Of a DNA stretch of 64,000 bases, positions 1 to 14,111 are shown piece after piece. The notes under the pieces were generated by a model that searched no databases, was not told the origin of the DNA, and saw only the letters and a program-made list of their open reading frames with translations. Within the stretch, counting starts at the first letter, position 1, and the number at the start of each line of letters is the position of its first letter. The translations under genes were made by a program, and so were the position numbers. Origin of the DNA: Antennarius striatus (lineage: Eukaryota > Chordata > Actinopteri > Lophiiformes > Antennariidae); NCBI RefSeq assembly GCF_040054535.1, contig NC_090785.1, positions 17,622,501-17,686,500 of the forward strand. The letters run 5' to 3'.

Positions 1-965
1 GCAGATACCTGCGCTCTATTACCGTCCCAAAAGTCTCTTTAAATTTAATTAAGTGTTATCAAAAATCAAACTCGCAGCCTGAACTTAAAGCAGTGAAAAG
101 ACTAGCCCCTGTGAAAGCATACTTAAATCTGGCAGTTCCATTATTTCTTTTTTTGTACTCTACACAAAGCGCAGACCGCAGTGGTAGCGTTGCCTTTGTC
201 ACGTTCATGTGTTCCTTAGAGCGTAGAGACACTGCTGGACGAAGGTGGACACACGATAGCACCACAAGAGTTAAGATTGTAAAGAAAAACCCACATTTTT
301 GGTATAATTACATTTAAAGTCAGCAACATTAGCAATATTATGAAACATTCTCGTTTACCGTTCCAATTTCCTTAACTGGCTTTAATGAATACATGTTTCA
401 CATGTCAGGGTACTCTGTGGAGATGCAGCGAAATCTGGGGAGAATTTTGACAATGTATACCATAATAATTATTTCTGCAGATTATAGCCAATTTTCCAAC
501 AATGTAATAATGATTGTGATCTCACTTAGAAGATATTATTGGGTAAAATGTGACTAAACTAAAGGCAAGAGGTCAAATGTATTTCAACAGATATGAACAT
601 GTTCATGGTTTACAACTGTACAATGCATACCCCAAAATATGTTGCACATTATTTATAGCACAAATTATATTCTTTGCTATTTTTATGTTTATGGTATGTT
701 TGGAATATGTTATGTCTGTAGCATCTGAGAATTTTATATTTATATGTCGGCATAGAAATGTTTCCTTTGGATTTTACTCTAATATATTTGTTAGTCAGTC
801 GTTGTTATATATTAATTCCTATAATAAGTAATTATTACCAGGGAGCCATAACGTTGTCCTTCATTCATCAGCATCATGGTGCTGTGTAATAGTCCATGGT
901 TTGGCTATTACATTGTGTGTAATAAATCATGAGTGGGAATTTGGTGTATGACAGGAAGATGGAAA

Positions 966-1020
966 TATGAATTCTTTCATCTAAAAATAGTAAAAGTATG
1001 AATTCTTTAATCTAAAAATA
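966..1020. repeat. Imperfect 24-bp direct repeat
   Basis: Two copies of a 24-bp AT-rich unit beginning TATGAATTCTTT lie at 966-989 and 997-1020 and differ at one position (C/A). This is a small local tandem duplication inside the intron; no function is apparent. Confidence 0.7.
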
Positions 1021-4000
1021 ATTATAGTTACTCATGATTAATTAGGTGTTTCAAAGCTCTGATTCCCTTGTGTCATTGAACTACAATGCATGTAATCTGT
1101 CTTATGTCCTAAGCTCTCACTTAATGGTGAGCAATGGAAAAGACATTCTTAAATGTCGTTCTTAGTCGTCTCTAATGACGCAACATTTATCTTCTATGGC
1201 ACTGCAGAGGTTAAATTGGCCCATTTTTTAATTTTTTCCCAACAGCCAGCATCTGTGAAGTCACACCATTTTATCGCCTATGGCATGAATGCTATTATAC
1301 ATACTGAGAAAGACATAACAGGACCCTACTGCACTTCTTGGGCTTCATTTGCACAAAAATCAAGTGCTTCCAGGAGGAGAAAATCATCTCTTTACCTGTC
1401 ACCCCCCACACACACCTGGGAAACTTTTAGTCCCCAGGGTCACACCGATGACTTAGCCACAGACCTGTCACTCAGGCTGCACCCACAGTCCTCCACGGCC
1501 CCCTCTGTCAGTCACAATCAGTTTCCAAGTGCAGTGGAGTCTGATGTTTGAGGCAGGCAGCCAGTTGATTTGGACCGCATTAAAAAATGTAGGTTAGCTG
1601 TGTCTCCATGCTTCAGATGTCACTAGGTCTACAAAGAAACTGCAAATTTGATAGCAGAACTTTGATTTTTTTTTTTCACCCACATCTTCATAAGTTCACA
1701 CTGATAAAAGTGAGAAAAGATGATGAAAAGGGAAAGAAATAGATAAGAGACAATTTGACAGATGATACGAAGACTGTTATCCTCGGTGTGCCCCTTACAC
1801 CTCAGAACTCGCTGTATTTCTGCCTTTATATAGTAATAGAATATTCTGTCCCAAGACTCCTGTTCATGCACGGTCAGGTACTTTATACTTCTTGACTCGC
1901 TGCACTTCACAGACTCTTCTGTGGCCATTGTGCTTCGACTAACCAGCTCTTAGAAAGGCTCTGGGGATTTCTGTCCTTAGCCTCATGCCTCCCTGTCATC
2001 CATCTGCCACAGCCTACACTCATCCTCCTCCCTCCTACCACAATGGTAATGAGTGGTAGACTTCACAGAGTAATATCTATTTCTTTGTGGAAGTTGTGGC
2101 TGTGTAATTCTGCTGCATTCATCTCGCTTTATATTCTTCAAATTAGAGCCTTCCTACTCTTTCACCATTTTTTCCTCCTTTTTTTGTCTAAATCTCCCAC
2201 TTTTTCATCTTGTCGGTTGCGCCCTGGTGTTGACATTGCTAGAGTAGGCCTGCTGTGTCACATAACATTGTTTTAACATGGCAAACAGGAAATAGTACAG
2301 TAATCCATCATTTTATTTCAGCAGACAATGTTGCAGCGCTATTGAGTCTTGTCCAAGTTTTTGCTGCATAGCATGAACTGCAGGGATTATCTTGTGTCCT
2401 TCAAACACTCAGTTATGAATACAAAATCTGGTGCATTGTTTGGAGCTGGCTCTACATGCGCCTGCAGTCAATTAGCTCGGTAAATAAAAGTCCTCGCTCC
2501 ATTTAGGATGGATCCCATGTTTGACATGAAAGAGGCGTCAGTCCCACAGGATTCTGCAGCCTTGGCTTGCATCACTGGGCTTGTATTCACACTATGAAGG
2601 GGCACTTTTTTTTTCACGATTGCTTAACAGTATGTATGTATGTATAACTAACTGTGTTTTATGTGTAGGTTTGGATGGAGGAGTTTTAAGGGGTTACTCT
2701 AGTGAGTTAAGTTGTTGATGTTTGCCTGCGCAAGTCTTATCAGTTATTTGTTGACTAGTCCAAAACAACAAAGCTGATATCCACAGAGAGAGGTGTGTGT
2801 GTGTGCATGTGTGTGATCGCTCGCCGTTTCACTCTCCCCCTCCGACCCACAGGGGGCAGACTAATGCCCTTATCAGAAGCTGACATGCTGCCACCACATT
2901 TCTCCCTCTTGCTGCTATTGCCCCCTTCTTTTCTGTCCTCTGCCTTCTTTCTTTCATTCTCCTTTTTTTACATCTCTCTTTCGCGCGTGCAGACAAACAC
3001 ATTTGTCCCCGTCTCCCTCAGCCACACAGCTGCAAGGCACGCCATCGGATTCGAGATAGTAGGGGCTGAATGAAGCAGCGGGTTTAAACCAGTTGTGCTT
3101 ATTAGCATGTTAAACAGTCAGGGAGTTTAAAATAGAGCTGTAGCCAGGGGTAATATACTTCAGAGGGCACATCGCTGCTTGGCCGCTAACCTCAGCCCAA
3201 AACCAGCAGGCTTCCTGCAGCATAGTATCTGTCCTGGTGGTTGACATCCAAGCAGCAGAGACAAATGCATTTTTTCTGGCACTGGTTGGCAGTTTTGCTT
3301 ACAGGAATGGTTGAAACTGTGTAGAGGAGCTTTTCCCACTTTGCTTCATCAGTGTGAATCACGCTGTTGATGTTTCCAGCAAGCCCATCCTCAAAACCAT
3401 TAACTTAGCAAACACTGGTCCCCTGCTTCTCCTCCAGCAGCGGAGTCATGGCGCGGTCCCCTAAATGCACCGCTGTAATCACCACCGCCTACATTTCACA
3501 CTTCCCAAATACACCACTTCCCAAACTGTATTCTGTGGCTTCAGCAGTGAAGTTTGAAGATCTCCCAGGGCTGTGTAGCCTCTATACCAGCTGCTGTGTG
3601 TTATAACTTCAGAAGGAATATGCCATTGTTATTCTACCTCTGGCTCCCATAGCGTTTAGAGCGAAGTGATTGCTACACCTCAGAAAACAGAGAGGGGTGG
3701 GGGTGGGGGAGCTGATTAAATTGATCGAGAAAAAGATGAAGCTCTGAAACAAGGGCGATGAACAGATTGAGAGGAGAAAGTGAAAGCAGTGAAGGCTAAA
3801 AATAATATGAAATTAATAGAGGGAAGTGGAAAATGGAGGGAATGGGAAACAAGGGAGTGAATGAAATGGAGAAAGAGGGAGAGACAATACATGTTTTGCG
3901 TGTAAATCCGTTATTTTGTCGCAGTTCCTCTTTTCATCTGCATATTAAACTGGCCCTGTGGCTTCCTTCTGTCTCACTGGGTCAACTATCATTTTTTATG

Positions 4001-4668
4001 TTGGTTTAAACAGAGCAATACTTCTCAAAACAAGAACAACAGAGACATCGCCTCATGTTTTTAGCTCAAGATTCAGTTTAGTACGTGAGTCAGTGCATAT
4101 GTGTGCGCAGTTTTCACCGCCCGGCTTGTGTGTTTCATTTCGCATTGACCGAGCTTTTGTCTTTGCCCCTGGACATTCCTGCATTAATGATACACACATG
4201 AATTAATCACACAGCAAGGCAAATGGCAGCATACTCTATGATAATGTAAATTAGATAGACGCCATTGGGTCACGCTTTTTCTGCCACAACTTGTTTTCTC
4301 GCTGCAGCATCCATGGTAATTAGATCAACAATAGGTTGAGCAACAGACATGCATCAGTGAGCAGCTACAATAAGAAGTCATGCCAGTGACTCATTAGTGC
4401 TGAAAAAATACTGGAAATATGATTGGTGGTAGAATTGTAGAATTATAGCAGATGTCTTGATTTCACTGCCTTTTCCAGAGGACCGTAGCCTGTTCAGCTG
4501 GGCTGCGCTCTTACACATGCACAAGTCTGTCGTACTCAATAATGAATGCAGCGCTCTCTCATTTTAAAGTGGTTTCATTGAGAATTCCCCGCAGACCCAC
4601 GTGGTTTTGAACATGTGATGTCATAGTCTAAATGCAGCGGCGTACAATACAAGTCATAATATGTAGAC

Positions 4669-4791
<123 letters not shown>

Positions 4792-6881
4792 ACAACAGAC
4801 ATACAGACAGACTCTGCGAAGAGTAGAAGTTAGTAGAAGTTGGACTTTCTCTGTAAACAGATGTTATTTTTCTTCACTATAACAAGGTGAAACCTTACAA
4901 GACGTTGGTTGTCAAGAAATGAAGGTATAAATACGTGTAGATGTGTCTGTATCTTGTTTTTCTGTCAGATATAATAATTCGACTCCATCCAAACAGACAG
5001 ACTAAAGATCATTTTCACTCTGATGTCAACGCCAAAAACTGACCAAGCTACACTCAATCAGAATGATGTCAGCCAACATAGAATGGGAGAAGGCTGATCG
5101 CGTTATGATCTTTGGTTTTATGTTGGCACTTATTTAATCACTCCTTTCTGTCAATTCTCTTAAACCACTCAGAAGTATTTTCATTCATCATTACAAGGAA
5201 AAGCAATTCATTACTTCCTGTTTGCGCATCTGTATTTTAGTGCATCACAGTATAAATATGGTCATCGCTTCTTATTGCACATGGAGTAAGAATATATTAT
5301 TTGGGACCGTTTACCGTTTTCTCATCTAATCTATGGTAGTCATTGTGGGACAGAGGACTGGTATCTGTTTTGATGGGAAGGAGTCTGTTCACCACCAAAG
5401 ATGAGCTCAACACCAGAGGACACAATTTTAGAGGCAGATTTATGCTGACTTAAAACAAGGCTCTACCTGTAAAAAGCCCGCCACTCCACTAATGTATTTG
5501 GTAGAACATCATGCAGACTGACAGCTACCTTGTTTGTAGTCGGAGTGTGTGGAGTAGCTTCAGAGAGATTACTGAAGCTCACTGTGTGTGTAATGAAGCC
5601 CTGAGTCAATAAGAGATGCAGGCTTAAGGCCAAAGGCTGAGCCTGTGCATCAAAGGTGGGATGTTGGTGCCAGTTAGTCAGCATGCTTGTGTTTGATTGA
5701 CAGCCACTGGGTCCCCACGCCCGCTGTGCATCTCCCAGTGAAGGGACACGGAGTTAGTTACGGTCGCCTTGTTAAAGATGTGTCAGACTGACAACATCAG
5801 CGTGATTATGGGAAATGTGACATGCATGTCCCTTTAAATGGTGGAGATGGTCACTGCTGGCAACTGGCCTGTCAACATCCACTGGGAGGCTGGCAGGTTG
5901 ACAGAAGAGTGGAGCTTTGCCACCACGGAGGAGAAAAATTGCATTTAATGGAAGTGAATGCTGGTCACACATACAAACACACATTTAGAAATGTTTATAT
6001 TGCTTGGGGATGTTGGGGGGGGGGCTGTAGTGAGTGGACGGATAGTGATCTTGTGTGGGATCTTCCTACAGACTCTTCAAACGCAGTGGTAGTTATATGA
6101 AAAACTAGTGATGGTGGAAGGCACAGTTCAGGTCGAGGTGAACCTTACTGAGTGTGTGTGCATGCGTGCGTGCGTGCTTGTGTGTTTGTTGGGGGGGGGT
6201 TGTTATACGGATGGAACGCCAGAGCCAGTAAATGGTTGCACCTGGGAACCATTATCACCTGCAGCTCTTCAAAAGACCACTGACAAGACCTCCCTCCTCC
6301 CGAGGAACACACATGCACAGCCCTGTTGGAGAATTTGAGAGAGAAAAAAAATATAAAAAGAGCCGCAAAAACCAACTATCTGTGATAAAGAGTCACCTCG
6401 GCCTCAGTTACTGTGATGTCTGTGTGTGTGGGCAAATGTGTTTAGGTGGAAGCTGTGCATAAAGATTCCCAACCTTTGGTTGTTAAGTGCCTCATTTTCA
6501 CTTTTTTTTTTTTTCTTCTCAGCTGTGACAACATTTGTTTGTTTCCGTCTGATCCCTTTTCCTTCTCTCTACCATTAAAGAGCCTTGGTGGCTTGTTGTT
6601 GTGATGGCATGTTTGGTAAAAGAGTCTCTATTGATAGACCTCTTTGTGTTTGTTTGATGTTCTAAACAGTGCGACATAATCTGCAGACGCTCTGATGCAA
6701 ACCCTTCAGCCTTTCATGGTGCTTTCTAGTCCAAAGCATTTCAATTGCTTTTATAATTGAGTTTGTCTGTTGCTTCTGCAATTCCTTTGGATCCATTTTT
6801 TTTTTTTTTTTTTTTTTGGTATCAAACAAGGCAATTACTGCCAACTTACATATTTTCACCACAACAAAATGATTATTTGCA

Positions 6882-6913
<32 letters not shown>

Positions 6914-8143
6914 GTTGCATCTATTACAACCCCCCCTCCCCCCCATTTGTCTGCATGCTGAGGATGTGTAATGCAAACTAACATCTAAAAATGGCAGCTA
7001 TCAATAATTAATTAATGCGGGTTAATATGTTAACAAACTTATAGTGGTTGATAATTAGATGAGCCACAGTGTCTGATTCAGACTTAATTACTAAGCCACT
7101 GTCTGTTCTGTGAGGCTTTAATGAATAATTAAATACAAGAAGCATAAATTATTTCTGCACATGAAAGATCCAACAGAAATCAACGCCCTTCCATGTTGAT
7201 ATTTTACACTGATTGGTGATAAAGTGTTTGATTGGGGGAAAAATAAGAGCCATTAGAAGAAGAATATGCACTGCGGTGATGCATTTCTTACGCGTTTGTC
7301 ACGCAGATAAAGTGGTATTTGATGGCATCATGACCTATTCGTACTTGTCACTGTCATTTTTTTTTTTTTAAATGTAGGGGTGGTGAATGGTAAATCTTAA
7401 AGATGCACTCAATCATGGACACCCCTGCAGTCAAACACGTGCGTGCACCACATCAGATGGTGCACTGTGTCATCCCACGGACAGAAAAAATAGATTTATT
7501 TCCTCCCATTGAGTGTACATGGGCAACCTTAGTAACTTCATGGTAGTTGTGTGCTAGTGTGTGTGTTTATGTGTTTCTGTGTCTACAGAATTCCTCATCT
7601 CCAGACGCTCAGATTTATTTGCACTATGCAGATTTCTTTTCATATGCGAACGTTGTGATTGACTGTCGTGCCTTATCTTTTTTCGCGAGATGCTTCACTG
7701 TGTGCCGACACACGAACACACCACAAACAAATGCGCTTAGATACTTCGTCACAAACCCACATTCGTGTATTTTTCACATGGTTAAATCCAAAGAGGAATA
7801 AAACAGTCCTGTTTTTTGTATGTGAAATGATGAAAGGAAACGGTTTATTCTGCTCACAGTCGGACCGCCGCACTTAACGGACACTCCAGGCTTCGCCCGG
7901 CTAATTTGGTCGACTTTTTGTTAGAAGCATCCCTCGCTGGGTGAACTTGTTTCGGAGAAACTGTTCATCTGTGCTCATCTGTCACGCAGTCGATTTGTAC
8001 CGAAGCCTTTGGAAATAATCATCTGTAGCTAGCATCATTTTGATGTTGTAATAACATGTCAGTCCATATCATTAACACCCACTGAGCCTGGGGGGAATGG
8101 GAGGGCAAAATTAATGGCTTCCACCTCAGGCTGGTGGCTGTTT

Positions 8144-8269
<126 letters not shown>

Positions 8270-11200
8270 CTGCACCTCGCTCCTGTACACATGCATGCTT
8301 GTGAATGTATGGAGACTGGAAAGTTTCCACACATTCACATATTATCATTCTGCTTCCCATAAGTTTTCTTCACAGATTTTATCATTTGTGGTTATTTGGT
8401 ATTTCAGTTGTTGCACATATATGTGGTTTTTTTTTAAATTTTTTACAGTTTTACATTTCCTCCAGCTTTCATCCACAGAGGCAGCTGCTTTGGCAGCTTT
8501 TTTACTGTCAACATTTGAAGGGTGAGAGTTCCGTCGACGGGGAACTCCGACAGCAGAAGACTGACTTCCTGTGCTCTGGAGAGCTCAGGTCTCCGATCTT
8601 AGTATGCGCTGCACACACATGTTCCAAAACCACTTCCTGGTGCTACTGGACACTATGAGCTTCCTACTTTTACTGATAAATAAGATAGATAATTCATCAT
8701 TTTTATTATAATTAGTCTTTGTCACCTCATCTCACTTCTTACCTTACAAATTCCCTCCCCTGCCCCCCCCCCCCCCACACACACACACATTGTCTGTTCA
8801 GAGAGTCCCTGGTGGCTCCTTCTCTTCAAGTAGCTGTAATCAACGCTGTTGCTCTCGAAGACCCCTCTCCAAGGCATTAATCAGATTGGATTGTATTGCA
8901 AGGGGGAGGGGGGGGGTGTTTTAACTGATATTCTTTTGACAAGGACAACGAACAAAGAGATTCTTTGATTGAGAGTGACTGGCTTGTAATGGTTAATTGA
9001 AGCCATTCCTCATCATGTCCCTTTGTCTGGTCGCTGCGTCCCTCCTGTTTTCACACCTCTTTCGGCTCTGTCTTCTTCTCTTTGGCTGCGTTTTCTCCCT
9101 AAATCTGAGCTGAATGCAAAAAAAAAAAAAAAAAAAAGCGCCGTTTTATCATCTTTGCTTTCACTCTTCTTCTATTCTGTCTCGTCCCTCTGTTTTCCAA
9201 GGTCAATGCAGTGCCGTTTAACTCACTTTTCTTTGATGATAAAATCCAGTCCCAACTTTAGCCAAATGTCTATGTCCCTCTGGGGTTGACATCTATCTCA
9301 ATTATTTCCCTGCCGGTGTGTCTGCCAGCTTCTAAACATGAGTATCAGAGGTGCCAGGACCACTCAGGGAGAAACAGTAATTCTTTTGATGTCTTCTAAG
9401 TATCCATGGGCTATATGGAGGGGCTGTAAATTCCCTCAACACATTATGCAGCTATCCCCACAGCAGCAGGAAATCCAGTCCCTAACAAGGGGCATGTGGA
9501 CAGCTTTTTCAATAAACATGGCCAAACACCGTTAACCAACACATAAACCGCTGTAAGTCCTTTCGTCAATGCAAAGCAATAATAGCAATTGTTCCGAAGG
9601 GTTGTGCTTGTGTGTTTAATGCGTTAGCTGTATGTTGTAGTTATTCTTGATGTCAGACTGACAGCTATTTAGAAGCCGCTTGTGCATAAATAAGACATGG
9701 AAATCTAGAGCATAACAAGGGTGTCAGAAAAGCAGAAACAATGGAGAGGAAGTAAAAAAAAAGAAAAAAAAAGAAAAGAAAAACCAAAGCAGAATATTTT
9801 AGTTTTGGAGTCAATAGATCCAAATGAGACAAGAAGAAAAAAGTAATATCCAGGGACAGAGAGGCACAGAGCAGAATTCAGTATATAGATGGAGTCCTTG
9901 TTGCCTCGTCATGTCCTTGTGCAGGATTTATGAGCTCTAAGATCAGGGACAGGTTTAGGGTGCTAGGAGGAGAAATGGGTGTGAAACTGGAAGGAAAGTG
10001 GGAAGGATCTGAGGATGGGAGAACATACAGAGTTTCAGAAATAAGGAGGTTCAGACTGTGCTGAGGGTTGAGATGTCCCTCCCGCATAATGTCAGGTGGC
10101 AGGAAGAGGAATGGTGGACCGAGAGGAATGAAGGGAAGAAATACAAGAAAAAAACTCAGACTGAACTGAAAGAAACTGAGACCAGACACTTTTGAAGGGT
10201 CAAAGGATGCTGGATTTGATTAGCAGCAGGTCAAGATGGTGGGTTTGTAAAGACAGAAACGGAAAAATAATGCGAGGAAAGAGGGGAGCAAAAAATAGCA
10301 GATCAAGTTAGGGTGGACTGGATAGAATGGGGGCGGGGGCGGGGGGGTTGCTTTGAGAGGAGAGGGAAGGCGTTGGTTGGAGGGGTGAAGCTGCGTGGGT
10401 GCTGTAATCTGTCTGTGTCACAGGGATGATGAAGGGGCCAGGAGGGAGAACTCTGCAGTTCACCTTCTGGCCTCTGGAGGAAACACAGTGACCCTGGCCC
10501 TCCCCCTCTCCACCTCCACTCCACCCGCACGATTTATGACTCACAAGGTTGGTCGAGGGCTGCTTGTTTTGAGGACATTTTTGAATCTAGTTGTGGTGGC
10601 AAGTGTCTGTGTGTGTGTGTGTGTGTGTGTGCGTGTGTGCGGGTGTGTGTGTGAGCAAACACACAATGAATTAAATTGCGTGTAAAGCAAGCTATTGTAA
10701 GTCAAGGAGGATGAGACCTCGGTGGTGCCTGGGGAAAAAGGACGTTGGTGATTTCCACCACGTGTTCACAGAGTGTGCAGAGGTACACCCCCCCCCCCCC
10801 TGTAATCCATTACAACAGTCTGAAAGCTGAGCGAATGACAAAAACCCAGAATCAAAATCAAAAGAGAGCGGGAACAGGATGAATGAATGAGAGATGAATG
10901 GATGGCGCTGCCGTGCATACTGATAGTGTCACTCATCTGGTTTTTCCTGTGATGTGCTGGCACTTGGGCGCCATCAGATGACTCTTTGAAATTATATGTG
11001 AGTCAGTCTGGAAGGCATCATAGATTAAATCAATGGCAAAATCCAGGTAATCGTTAGCAACTTTGATTATCTATTCTTCTATGTATTTGGTTAAGTTATT
11101 CATCGAGGAAAATGTCAAACATTTGGCTTTCCAAGCTTCTGCTCTTTTTTTATTTCCCCTGCTTAATACGGAAAACTTGAAGAAAGAATTCAGGATATTA

Positions 11201-12981
11201 CTGTATGATTGAACAAAACTTTATTCTGACATTTTAAAGCTTCAATATATTTATACAGTCAGTGGCTTAAATGACCGCATGTAATGAGGAAGGGGTAGCT
11301 AGTCATGATGAACCTACAGAGCATGTTCCACTCAGCTCCACAAAGTGTTCCCACTTATTTGATTCATCTAATTGTTGTAGTTTAATGACCCACGGCTTTA
11401 ATGTTTTGTTTCACTCTCACAGCCCTCATCAACCTTGTTCCCACCTGCAGCCGGCAGCTGTTTCCAGAGGAAGCGTTAATAAATCCGCAGCATGCTGTCC
11501 GCCCGCCACCCAATGATGAACTAACGAAGTTTACTAGTTGGTGAACATAGTGGAGCATTTAGCAGCTAAGTGCCAGATATTTCCCTTAGGTTTTATAGTG
11601 GAGATCAAAAGAATTGCTAGACGGGTAGTGAAAATTGTACTTACATTCATCAGGTAGCCCGAAAAAATAACTAGCCATGAATTCTAATGTCGCTCCGTGT
11701 CGATGACGTCATTGTTATTCGGCAACATCCTGCAAATTTGTTTTATGTTGTCAAAAAATACATATAATTTTTTTTTATATCAAAAAATCAAATAAGGGTT
11801 AACAATCAAACTAAAAACAGATCAAAACTAAAGATATGAATGAAAAAAGGTGCAGTATTGTTTTACCTTCATGCTCTTTGTCTTTTTTTTAACGGCTTCT
11901 TTTGTTGCCTATTTTATTGCACCATTTAGTTTTGTGACTGATTGTGGCTTCGTTAGTTATGAGTGTGTTCTGTCTCCATCGATCCCTTTGAGTCATACTT
12001 GAGTTAAAGATAAAAACAAAAACTTGACAGGAGTCAATGGCAAAACATAAACAGAATGTCTTTTAAATGGCTTTAGAGCCACACGCAGTGTGCCAGGTCC
12101 AAACACAGAGATACGGTTATTGTCAAAGATGCTAAGTGAAAGCAATCAATGAGATTAGGTTGTATATGATATGAGAGGTGAGGCTTGAGATGTGAAATCA
12201 CATTGTTGAGGAGGCGAGTCAAGGGGCCGTTGTCTGAATGGAGATGAGATTGGAACGAAGGCCACTCCTCATCCATAACAGATGATTCATAGTCTGTTCT
12301 GACCTTTAATATCTTGACTTTCTGCTCACTGTCTGCTGCAGAGCTCCAAGTCAAGGACAGTTCAAGTGTGTGTCGTTCACAACAAAACATATTTACCAAA
12401 CCTGTGTCCTGAAGTGTGTGTCCCAGAAACCCGTATAATTATTTGTTCCATCATGTAAAGAGATAGAGGGATGAACTTCGACTTGTAGTTTGATAGCAGA
12501 CAAAAGCACAGTCAAAGTGAGTGCAGTGTCATTATTTCATGGATATTTATCTAATATATTTATTAGAGAAGTGCTTTTTGTTAGCTAAACTATCCAAAAG
12601 CTGGGCTAATGTGTACATCTTCAGCTTAGTTAGAATCATAATTCTCCATAGAAACACCACACCCAGACTAAATAATCCCAGAGTTCAGTCTGTCCATCCT
12701 CAATGGCATCGCATAGAAGGAAAGATGATGACTTTAAAATATAGAATGGTCAGAACATCATAATGCACCAATAACGCTTTCTAGTCCTCACCATCTTCCT
12801 TTATTGTGTCATCCTGAATATCTATCAACCAGTAAAAATACACATCACTTCTCTGTAATGGCTCATCCACTGCAATGTGGTCGTACATGATAACACCAGA
12901 TCAGAAGTGATGTAGACAGTTAGAGCAAAGCCTTGTGTCAGAATGATTTCAATCAGAATGAATTAAAGAGATGTTGTGAAC

Positions 12982-13021
12982 CCAATGAGATGTAATTTCT
13001 AATGAAATTACATCTCATTGG
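12982..13021. repeat. Perfect 18-bp inverted repeat (hairpin)
   Basis: The left arm CCAATGAGATGTAATTTC (12982-12999) is followed by the loop TAAT and its exact reverse complement (13004-13021). It lies about 0.9 kb upstream of the first tenm1 exon in this window. It is too short for a typical miRNA precursor and may be a mobile-element palindrome or a replication-slippage product. Confidence 0.9.
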
Positions 13022-13956
13022 AACAGACAAGAATCCATGACAATCTACCGCAAGTCCCTAAACAACCAATAATTTGACCAAAACAGCTGATCAGCATTCT
13101 GCCTCGTGCAGCAGTCAGAAAAAAAGCCTTCATGTCCAGCAGCTCCTGACCCATGAGTGATATATTCTATATATATATGTAAATATTTAAATTTATTTAT
13201 TTGTTTGTTTGATTATTTATGTACAGTATGTATGTATTTTAAGGCTTCATGATAAAGGTATTAAGCTGCAAAGTTATTAAATGATTCCAAGAAAATAAAA
13301 TGGTAATACAAATGTCCAGATTCGATGGACATGTAATACATTTCCATAACAGTCAGTGTGGTGACCTCCAGACACTCAGCTCTGGAAGGTGCTGATAATG
13401 GATTACACACATGTTAGCAGGTTAATAATGAGTGTAATCCATGAGAAGTTCTGCTGCCGACTAACAAGGGAAGAAATGATTAATTGACCAGTTGGCTAAT
13501 CGTGTTTTTTTTTGTGTTTTTTTTACACACGCAGACCTGCAGACATTCATGTGTGTGTTTGACTGATGGATGCACATTTAAAAAACACATTTGAAAGCAC
13601 CAAATGTCAAAAGTTCACTGCAGCACCCTGCTCACATCTAATGTGACAAATAACTTCTTCCTCCGGTTGCATTGTTCTAATCCCTTTAGTGGGTTCTGGA
13701 ATGGAAATATAATTACATTTCCGTGGTGCAGTGCTTTTGATAAGACAGCCGCTCGCTGAGCTGAATGTCTAACTGAGTTGGATGCCTCCCCGAAACGCTC
13801 TCCTCTCTCTACCGTACTTCTCTCCCTTACTCAGTTCTCTCCATCTCTCCATTTCTCTCTCTCTCATACTCTTGTTTTTCTCCTTTTCCCTTTTCGTCCT
13901 CTCACCCCCAGTCATCTCCAAAAAGCTCATTCCGCCTCTCTGTCTCACCCTCCCAG

Positions 13957-14111
13957 GTATTGCAGTGGATAAAAAAGGTGTTGTCTACTTCGTTGATGGC
14001 GCCACCATTCAGAAGATTAATGAGCGGGGTTTGCTCTCCACTGTGATTGGCTCAAACGGACTGATGTCAACACAGCCGCTAAGCTGTGATGCGCGCATGG
14101 ACATCAGCCAG
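13957..14111 (+). CDS. tenm1: tenm1 coding exon a (NHL propeller)
   Basis: The acceptor is CCCTCCCAG and the donor CAG|GTAAGA; phase in 1, out 0, 155 nt. It encodes [15 protein letters not shown] and continues to ARMDISQ, a typical NHL-blade sequence. The pyrimidine-rich tract before the acceptor is unusually long (about 13800-13955). Confidence 0.93.

Noticed and set aside
59-317. Overlapping open frames on both strands at the left edge
   Set aside because: Neither translation resembles a family I know, there are no splice signals in agreement, and the upstream tenm1 exon motif is absent.
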